From Trametes villosa (Eukaryota; Basidiomycota; Agaricomycetes; Polyporales; Polyporaceae), in the NCBI GenBank assembly GCA_002964805.2, contig PUDQ02000001.1, positions 4,178,001 to 4,242,000 of the forward strand: a stretch of DNA of 64,000 nt, given 5' to 3'. The notes beneath the pieces were generated by a model. The model saw only the letters and a program-made list of their open reading frames with translations. It searched no databases and was not told the origin of the DNA. Shown piece by piece: positions 57,020 to 64,000 of the stretch. Position 1 is the first letter of the stretch; every line of letters begins with the position of its first letter. Position numbers and translations under genes: made by a program.

Positions 57020-59174
57020 TTATGTATCTGGCACAGCTGCGTCGTTGGCAAGCGAGGTCCGAATCAGAGCCTCCGCCCGAGCTGAGAGGGGCTTGATCGT
57101 GCAGCGGCAGTCCTCTGGATACCTACCAGCCAGTGTTTCAGCATGACTGCCATCAACGCACGACGGGCCAGGATACTCACGACAAGAAGCCATCCTTCAT
57201 CTTCGGCTCGACGCGGATGGGCTGCCTGTCCTCATCGAGCGGTGGGCCGATATCGAACACATGCAGCACGCGCGCGATATTCAGGAACAGCGCCGCGTCG
57301 GCGAAGTACCGCCCGGGGCATATCCTGCAGCAAGAAGGAAGGCCGGCCGTGTGAGCACCCCAAAGTGTACCCGCGGAAGAGCCGGGCAAGGGAGACGCTG
57401 GCGTACCTTCTGCCGAAGCCGAACGCGACCGTCGCGGGATCCCTGACGTCCGGGTTCAGTCGGCCGTCTTTCATGAACCGTTCGGGAACGAAGTTGTCCG
57501 GATCGGGGTACTCGTCTGCGTTATGGAGGATTGCCCTGGAGAGAGACGAGCCCGAGGCGTTGGTAAGGGAATAAGGCGGAATGCTTACTGGACACGAACT
57601 TACCATGCGTTGGGGAACATAACCGTGCCAGCGGGAATAAAGTATCCGTCGTACTCGTCGTCTTCAACGACGCGGTGCGGCAGCCCAATGGGGGCAGCGT
57701 TTTGCCATCGTAAGCACTCTTTGATGATTGCGTCGATGAACGGGAGGGAGTCTCGGTCGGAGACATCGGGAAGACGGTCGGCTCCGACGGTGGCGAGGAG
57801 GTCGGCGCGGGCTCTCTGCTGCACCTTCGGGTGTAGCGACATCGCGAGGAAGAATGTCTGGAAGGTGGATATGGTCTAATGGGTTCAGCGTAAGTGGTTC
57901 GAACGCAACTCAGAGAGAAGCACGGGCGAACGAACAGTGTCAGCGCCGCCTAGGGAGATGCCGAAGGTGAGCGTCAGGTATCAGGGCACGGTATTAGCAC
58001 GTCGGCGTACCAGCGTAGGCAATAGCCGCGACATTCTTGGTCAATTCCTCGTCTACTCCGGAGGGGGCAGAGAGGATCGTGCCAACGACCGAGGACCGGG
58101 ACTCGCCGCGCTTCTGTCCTAGGGGTCATCACACGTCGAGTGATAAAATTGGCAATCCTGCTCACCAGTGCTGCCTTCGCCTCTTCGAAAGGTAAGTCGA
58201 CCATGGCGTGAGATGCGTCCCTCCATCGAGTAAGCTTCTTCTGGAAGCCGGCCCCAGGGAACCATTCAGGGACATAGCGCAAGAAGGGCAGGTACTCGAC
58301 GAGGAAGGTCCCGGGGGTGAGGCCCGCGGCCACCCCCTCCATCGCGGTTTCGACGATGTCAACTATCTTGTCGCCCCGCTCGGCTACCTCGATGCCGTAA
58401 ACCGCCTTGAGAACGCTGGACGCAAACGCGCTGCGCGTCCGGAAATAACGACCTCGTAAGCGGCTGGTTTCCTCGCCGACGCGCATCAGACGTACTATCG
58501 GACGTGGTCCTCCATCTGCTCCGGGCTCGCGAGCAGGTTCTGGAGGAACTTCGAAGACGCGGCGCGCTGCACGGCGTGGTATTTGGAGACGACCCCTGGA
58601 TGGAAGTGCTGCCAGAAGAGGCGTCTGTGCCGCCGCCACGGCTGCCCGTAGGGCATGAACCCGAAGTCCCATTCCCAGCCAATCCTGCGGAGCGGATGCA
58701 GTTGCCAGTGAGGCTCCCGAACACTGAGCGAGCAGGGGGACGTACAATTCAATCATCGGCGACACCGGGCGATCCGAGTAGTTTCCGGACCGCTTCTCGA
58801 GGAGCTCCAGAGCTGCTTTGGCAGTCCCGAGTATCATTATGCGCTGGCCTAGCAGCTGGAAGGATATGATGTCGCCTACGAGACATGACGTTCAGCGACT
58901 ACCTCTGCGCACTGCGGTTGGATGAAGGCGAGTACTCACCATATGTTTGCGACATATCACGATAAGCTTCCCATGCCTGCGTCTTCGGCATGGACAAGAT
59001 ATTACCGACAATCGGTAGAGGTTGAGGGCCAGGTGGAAGGGGACGTCCTCTCGTTCTGGCCTTCCAGCTTAACACAGAACGAACATATCGGGCTACGAGT
59101 ACGTATCCGAGGCCGAGGACGAGTAGTGTGAGGCTGGGGTAGGAAAGCTCGGGCATGCTGCGTTGGATTGACAT
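57020..59174 (-). CDS. Cytochrome P450 monooxygenase, membrane-anchored
   Basis: Ten exons on the minus strand: 58940-59174, 58746-58875, 58496-58684, 58430 down to 58166, 58011-58113, 57936-57949, 57604-57875, 57407-57535, 57181-57324, 57020-57122, giving 527 aa. It uses O2 and electrons from P450 reductase to oxidise an unknown substrate at the ER. An N-terminal anchor (LTLLVLGLGYVLVARYV) is followed by the hinge LPPGPQPLPIVGN. MPYGQPWRRHRRLF marks helix C. The I-helix is AGGADTT (307-313), ExxR is ECLR (365-368), then PERF, and the heme loop FGFGRRICPGR has Cys448. It resembles the large CYP64-like (O-methylsterigmatocystin oxidoreductase-annotated) groups of wood-decay fungi. Exon 6 (14 nt) encodes the core of the I-helix motif. 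No biosynthetic gene cluster is apparent nearby. Confidence 0.95.
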
Positions 59175-61002
59175 CCCCCGAGGGACGCAGGCCCCTTCTT
59201 ATCGTTTCTGCTAGGCTCTCCAGTGGAGATCCATGATCGTGAATCGGACGCCCTGCACAAGGTTTGTCATGCAGGACGCCAAGAAGTGATGTCACGGCTT
59301 CGGGGGGATGGCATGCAGAGCCCCTTGACTCGCGACATGCTCGGGCGTACATCAGGTCGAGGAAGACTGTCAGGAGCTTAATTGAGAGCTCACCGTGTGT
59401 ACACCCGCGATCCAGGCCAAGAGGAAACTCGTGCATACGCACAGCGAAATGTCAAAGCCCTTGGAAACACCACCACATCCTCGATCTCGAGCGCAAGCGC
59501 CGCAGCGCTTGTGCTTAAGGTTCGGCATTTGCAAAGAGCATAGGCGCGAGCTAAAGTATGTACTTTACTTTCCCGTAGAGGTCACTCAGCTGATAATCGG
59601 CTCCAAACCGGCATCTATTGTGTCGTACGTGGACGGCATTATATTGAACTGCGGGGTGGAGCGCGGACATAGCGAGGCCCTGTAGACATCTATACGACCA
59701 GTGACCATCATTCTCAGCTGCGCTGCTGATGAGTATGGTATAGATCGCACGTACGGCGCTCGAAACAGGTACGGCATTCAGTTGGTGGGATCCGTCGCAG
59801 AAGGCCGGTAACCGGTGCCAGCTGTCCTAGCGCCGGGACCGTCGCCGCCCACGGGGCAGGGGCTGTATGGAACACGGGACGTAGTCAGCGCTGCCCTGAA
59901 CATGCCATCCTGGACGAAAACGGCAAAGCACTCACACCGGCACCTCCCTTCTCGTGTCGCCCTTCGTGCGTGTCCTTGACAGCGGAACCGGGGAGGCGAG
60001 AATGTCAGCAGTGAGACGTGGGCCGGAGTGACTGTATAGGTTTTCGTGCTCAGGAACCCGGAGCTAAGCTGGGGCTGCTATTCTAGACTGAGTTTCAAAG
60101 AGGTTATACGTCCACGATCCTCTGATAGATCCATAGTCGAGCTTGAACAAACGTATCCGTCTTCCTGAGCGCAATGGCGAAAGCGCAAAAAGGCCGATCC
60201 GTGGCAGCTGGGAACGTGTTCAGAGATTTCATCCGAACGTAAGGTGCTGATACCGTAGATATGGTGCGCGGTCGTCCTTCGCCCACAAGAAGCTATGCCG
60301 TTGGGGTTGCCACAACGTGATCCGCATTCCTGCGGCGATAGGAGGGCCGCGTTCAGATATCTCGGAGCACGATTGGAGCAAGCAGCGTCTATAGCAGTTA
60401 TCTGCTTCTCTCATCAGCCCCGGGGTTCGAACGCTAACAGCAATCATACGCTAGAAGCCCAGGGGTGCATCCTCCCATTGCACCCTTCACCACCGCCGGT
60501 TGGCCGGCGGCTCCTGTTCTGAGCGCAGTTGACCATGATCACCCGCTCTAGAGACAGGTCCCGGGTGTGAAGCTTTGAAGAGTACCACCGTGGCGTGATG
60601 GTATTGTATGAGTCGTCCAGAAGGTCGAACTTCCTAGCGGCTTTCCGCCGATGGGTAGCGTTTCAGTCGAAGACTGCTTCGGTGGAAGAGGTCCGGTCCG
60701 ATGCCTGCCACGAGATTGTTGTTCTTATAGTTGCAACTAGTTTCCCAGTAGGAGTGCGATCCAGTAAATTAGGTAGCCGTCTCAGACAAGGTGGTGGTTA
60801 GAGACTGAAGTGTGGTGCGCTCCGACCTGCTCCGACGCGTGCCGAGGAGATCTGTTTATTCGTATTTGGGCATGATGTCGCGCCCAGCCCGTTCTGAGCG
60901 CCTACACCGACCCTGGCAGTTGTTTCCGTCCACGTCCACCAGCTCGGGCACCTCAAGCCCTCGTCTCTCGGCCGCATAAAACTGACAAGGACATCTCACA
61001 GA
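59175..61002. other. 1.8-kb divergent intergenic region
   Basis: It lies between the P450 start (-) and the WD40 gene start (+). Only short ORFs occur. A GGGGTTCGAACGC at about 60420 resembles a tRNA T-loop but has no matching arms. Confidence 0.45.
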
Positions 61003-62837
61003 ATGCCTCGAGACCTCCCGGGAATGTATTGGGACGAGGAGAAGAAGCGGTACTTCCCTCTTACATCCAGGCCAGCGGGAGCTGCACGTTCGGCCGCACC
61101 TCCAGCACCTCCTCCTTCGTCGGCAGCGCGCTCAATGCAACTAGAAAAGTCCCGGAAGCGTAGGAAGCTGCGTAACACAAACTCTGAGAGTCCACCTCCG
61201 CCAGACGGTTCCAGTGGGTCCGGGTATACCCTGAGAAGCGCCAACACATGGCGCAAACTGAACGACTTCAGACAAGCGCCTCTGAGCGGGCGCCATAGAG
61301 GATGTGTCCGGTGAGTATCCAGCAGCGCTCGAGTGTGAACCTGTGACTGAAGCAAGAAATATAGCGATATGCAAATGGCTTATATGACCGCTTGCTCGGT
61401 TGAGACCGAGCTCTCCGACAACCATGGTCGTTCTCCTCTGGACGTGGGTGAAACGGTGTCCGCGTTATGTACCCGAATGGTATGCTTCCCAATCGTACAC
61501 AAAATCGTACGCGCTGATGTTAGAACAATACTCAGGATGAGTCCGGAGACAGTAACATGTGGATGGGCGGTGGTTCCGGATGGCTCTACACCATGAACTC
61601 CAAGGAGCCTGATCATAGATGGCGCGAGTTCTATCTCGGGACACAGGTACGTGAAGAGCAGCGACCACTCTCAGCCAGTGTCTCATCTCCAGAACTTTTT
61701 ATAGATTACGTCAATAACCCGCTCAGGACCAACGACACTGTAACCTTGAAGACTTTATCCATAGGCCTAAGCACCGACTGATTCCTGGACAGCGTAACCT
61801 CATTGGGCTCGCCCGCTCGGGCTCTAGTCAGCCGTGCAAATACCGTGGGGTGAGTGAACCGCTTGAGTTCGACGGTATGGCGATGCTCACCGGAAGGGCT
61901 CTGCAGCTTGTGGTTACTCCGCGAGTTCCCTCCAAGCCTATGCATCGACGCCTGGTGCGGCCATGTCTACGACCGCACGATTGTCGTAGGTGGGTGCGCG
62001 CATTGTCTTGAATACGCCTTGCCTCACCTACCTAGGTGGAAGGCGAGGTGCCGTCTGCTTCCTCAACGCAGAACGAGACCAGTATGTTCGCTTGCACTGC
62101 GACAGCGACGTATTTGCCGCCCAGCTGCAAAACCAGGTTCGTCGACTCGTGCTGACCATGATAGAGCGTCCTTTCTGACTCGATCTAGAATTTGTTGTAT
62201 ATAGGCATGCGCAACGGCGTCGTTGAGCGATGGGATCTGCGGCATCCAAATGTTCCCGCAGATACGATCGTCAAGATGTCTACCAAAAAGGACCGTACGG
62301 GTGGCGCGCCAGTGCAGCATATACGCTTGATTCACGAATATGGGTTACTCGTCGAGACCATGCGCGGCGACGTGAGTGTCTATATTGCAGACATCTCCCG
62401 GTTGCTCATAGAGATAATTGGCGCAGCTCGAGGTCCATGATCTGCGCTTTTTGCGCGACACTACGCCAATGTTGCACTTCGACGACCATGTCTCGAGCTA
62501 TCAGCATCGAGTGGTAAGCATTGCATCTATTCGCGTGTATCGCAGTCACGGATTATATCATCCATAGGGGATTGCCATTGACCCCCAGGAGAACTACCTA
62601 TTTGCGGGTGGTGGTGATTGTCGCCTCCGGGCTTGGTCTCTTCGCACCGGGCAACCCCTGCATAGCGAATCGGCGGAGGGTCCTATACAACCGGGGTTAA
62701 ATCCCCTCCGAACCACTTACTCTCATCCCATCCGTGCTATGGAGATCATTCCAGATGATGAGAAGACCTACCTATGGGCGACCTCTCATACGCACTTACA
62801 CCGGATACAGTTAGGCCCCAAGGGAATATTTCGTTGA
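61003..62837 (+). CDS. WD40-repeat protein, DCAF4-like
   Basis: Ten exons: 61003-61310, 61365-61479, 61536-61646, 61705-61739, 61793-61849, 61907-61989, 62036-62136, 62189-62371, 62427-62513, 62568-62837, giving 449 aa. The N-terminus MPRDLPGMYWDEEKKRYFPL is typical of DDB1- and CUL4-associated factor 4. A Pro/Ser-rich and basic stretch follows. WD40 blades are seen as TIVVGGRRGAVCFL, NLLYIGMRNGVVERWDLR and YLFAGGGDCRLRAWSLRTG. Such proteins are substrate receptors of CUL4-DDB1 ubiquitin ligases, but a general WD40 scaffold is possible. The join at 61849/61907 was chosen because only that acceptor keeps the blade frame; exons 4-6 are the least certain. Confidence 0.75.
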
Positions 62838-63049
62838 CGTTTCCTGCTCCCCCAACATACTGCTTCATCTGCTCGACGCGAGGAGTTCCAACCAATCCCG
62901 AGAATGTATGTATGTTACATGCCCAGAGCAGTCTGAGAACACTGTGTGTGGAATATGACGATCCGGCCGTCTCCAGTCCCCATTCGCGCTCTCTATTACG
63001 CGCGAACTCCAGCCTCCGGGCCACCCCTCCACAGAATGTCCACTGCACC

Positions 63050-63953
63050 TTAGGACTCGAGGATGCCCATCTCCTTCCACTTCTCCCAAAGCGCCCCGAC
63101 GCCGACTGGCGAACCCGGCTGCCCCTTGATGTCCTTCACCTCGAGCAGCTCATACTCCTTACCGAAGGCCAGGAAGTGCGCGAATAGGGAGTTGAAGTGG
63201 CCTTCGCTGCGCAAGTGCAGGATCTGCTGGTAGTGTGCGTGGTAGATGTGCGCGAACACCCGAAGCAGCTGGCGGTACACGTGCTTGACAGTAGAAGGGA
63301 AGTTTGGCGAGAACTCCCGGCCTGCCACGGACAGCGCACGGTCAGGACGGTGCTATGACCAATACGTAGGCGCGTAGTGACGCACCGGATTTGGTGGGGA
63401 ACGAGTTCTCGTCGTCAAGGAGGTTTTGGACCCAAGTCATCACGTAGTCGACGTAAGTGGGCGCAGGTAGCTGGACGCTCTTCCGATCTTGGTTGATCCA
63501 CGTGTAGTTGAGGCTGTAGAGCTAGGTTAATACATACTGACACGCGGTAAAGACGTTGCATGCTTACTTGGGACCAGCAGCCATCGTGGGGCATGACTGC
63601 TGAGTGCAGCACTCAGCGATCACGCCATAGAACTGGTTTAGATTGGTGTAGAAGTCGAAGACTGGGGCGAGTGCACAACGCGCCCATTCAGCACGCTGGC
63701 ATATGGAGGACAAGCGAAGAAGCAACGCACTGTTCACCGCGACCCATTCCATAACATCCGCATACTTCGGCAGCATGACGATGGTTTTGAAGTTGCCCTT
63801 CACGAGAGCCGCTTCGACGAATGGACTGCATAGGTAGAGCGGCTTGGGGGTGGTAGTGCCGGTGGGGGTGGCTGGGGGGAGAGAGTCTGTGGAGGGGAAG
63901 GTCGCTGATGTGGGGGTAGTCGATCGCCTCGGTGGACGAGGGGCGCGTTGCAT
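63050..63953 (-). CDS. MOB2: Mob2-type kinase activator (Mob1/phocein family), possibly 5' incomplete
   Basis: Exons on the minus strand: 63731-63953 (or further), 63568-63661, 63386-63513, 63050-63321. The protein has PLYLCSPFVEAALVKGNFKTIV, then KYADVMEWVAVN, FYTNLNQFYGVIAECC, SCPTMAAGP, LPAPTYVDYVMTWVQNLLDD, STVKHVYRQLLRVFAHIYHAHY and LAFGKEYELLEVKD. YLCSPFV...ALVKG is characteristic of Mob2, the partner of the NDR/LATS kinase Cbk1 (Cot1) in polarised growth and cell separation. The Mob zinc site residues (Cys, Cys, His, His) are present. The ATG at 63953 is in frame, but 47 bp remain to the edge, so an upstream exon cannot be excluded. The acceptor of the third exon (CAG before 63513) was chosen by phase. 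Confidence 0.88.
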
Positions 63954-64000
63954 GGACCGCCTTCACGACGAGCGATGAGCATCGATGTGGCGGGAAGTCG

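Noticed and set aside
60405..60440. tRNA-like GGGGTTCGAACGC
   Set aside because: No T-stem pairing, A-box or acceptor stem around it on either strand.

Overview
The window is nuclear DNA of a filamentous basidiomycete, most likely an Agaricomycete. The genes are GC-rich and split by many short introns of about 45-65 bp with CTRAY-type branch sites. The gene set is fungal: CreA/Mig1-type repressor, GH15 glucoamylase with CBM20, secreted A1 proteases, Jen1-type transporter, Dicer, Mob2 and a membrane P450. I found no bacterial, organellar or viral segment. Exon joins were inferred by eye from splice signals, family motifs and phase; nearly every multi-exon model below sums to a multiple of three.

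Layout. 1-2.6 kb: 3' end of a dynactin p62 gene, then a single-exon two-TM protein. 4.5-11.5 kb: a secreted-enzyme block with glucoamylase (+) and two tandem aspartic proteases (-). 12.9-16.1 kb: two paralogues (A, B) of an unrecognised Cys4-finger family. 16.4-19.6 kb: a 3.2-kb repeat. 20.7-23.1 kb: creA (-). 23.1-29.1 kb: no supportable gene. 29.1-32.3 kb: a DUF5745-like protein and a Kv-type potassium channel (both -). 33.0-38.3 kb: Dicer (+), divergent from the channel. 38.5-40.5 kb: URC1-type GTP cyclohydrolase II-like gene (-). 41.1-42.1 kb: third family member (C, -). 43.2-46.4 kb: inverted second copy of the 3.2-kb repeat, followed by a decayed family relic (-). 48.9-53.0 kb: KRE33/NAT10. 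54.0-56.2 kb: JEN1-like carboxylate permease. 57.0-59.2 kb: cytochrome P450 (-). 61.0-62.8 kb: DCAF4-like WD40 protein. 63.05 kb to the edge: MOB2 (-).

The most unusual content is twofold. First, a lineage-type protein family with three intact single-exon TATA-driven genes and one relic: a MKxxKR start, a C-x2-4-C-x13-15-C-x3-C finger, a long proline-rich disordered middle and an invariant RPRSNSFGGY near or at the C-terminus. Second, a gene-like 3.2-kb repeat in two inverted copies, each lying just downstream of a member of that family, with conserved intron-like intervals but no conserved reading frame. The two copies flank about 23.5 kb that contains creA, the channel, Dicer and URC1.

Functional links are mostly loose, as usual in such genomes. 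CreA is a plausible regulator of the neighbouring secreted hydrolases and of the JEN1-like permease, but that is inference from family knowledge, not from mapped sites.
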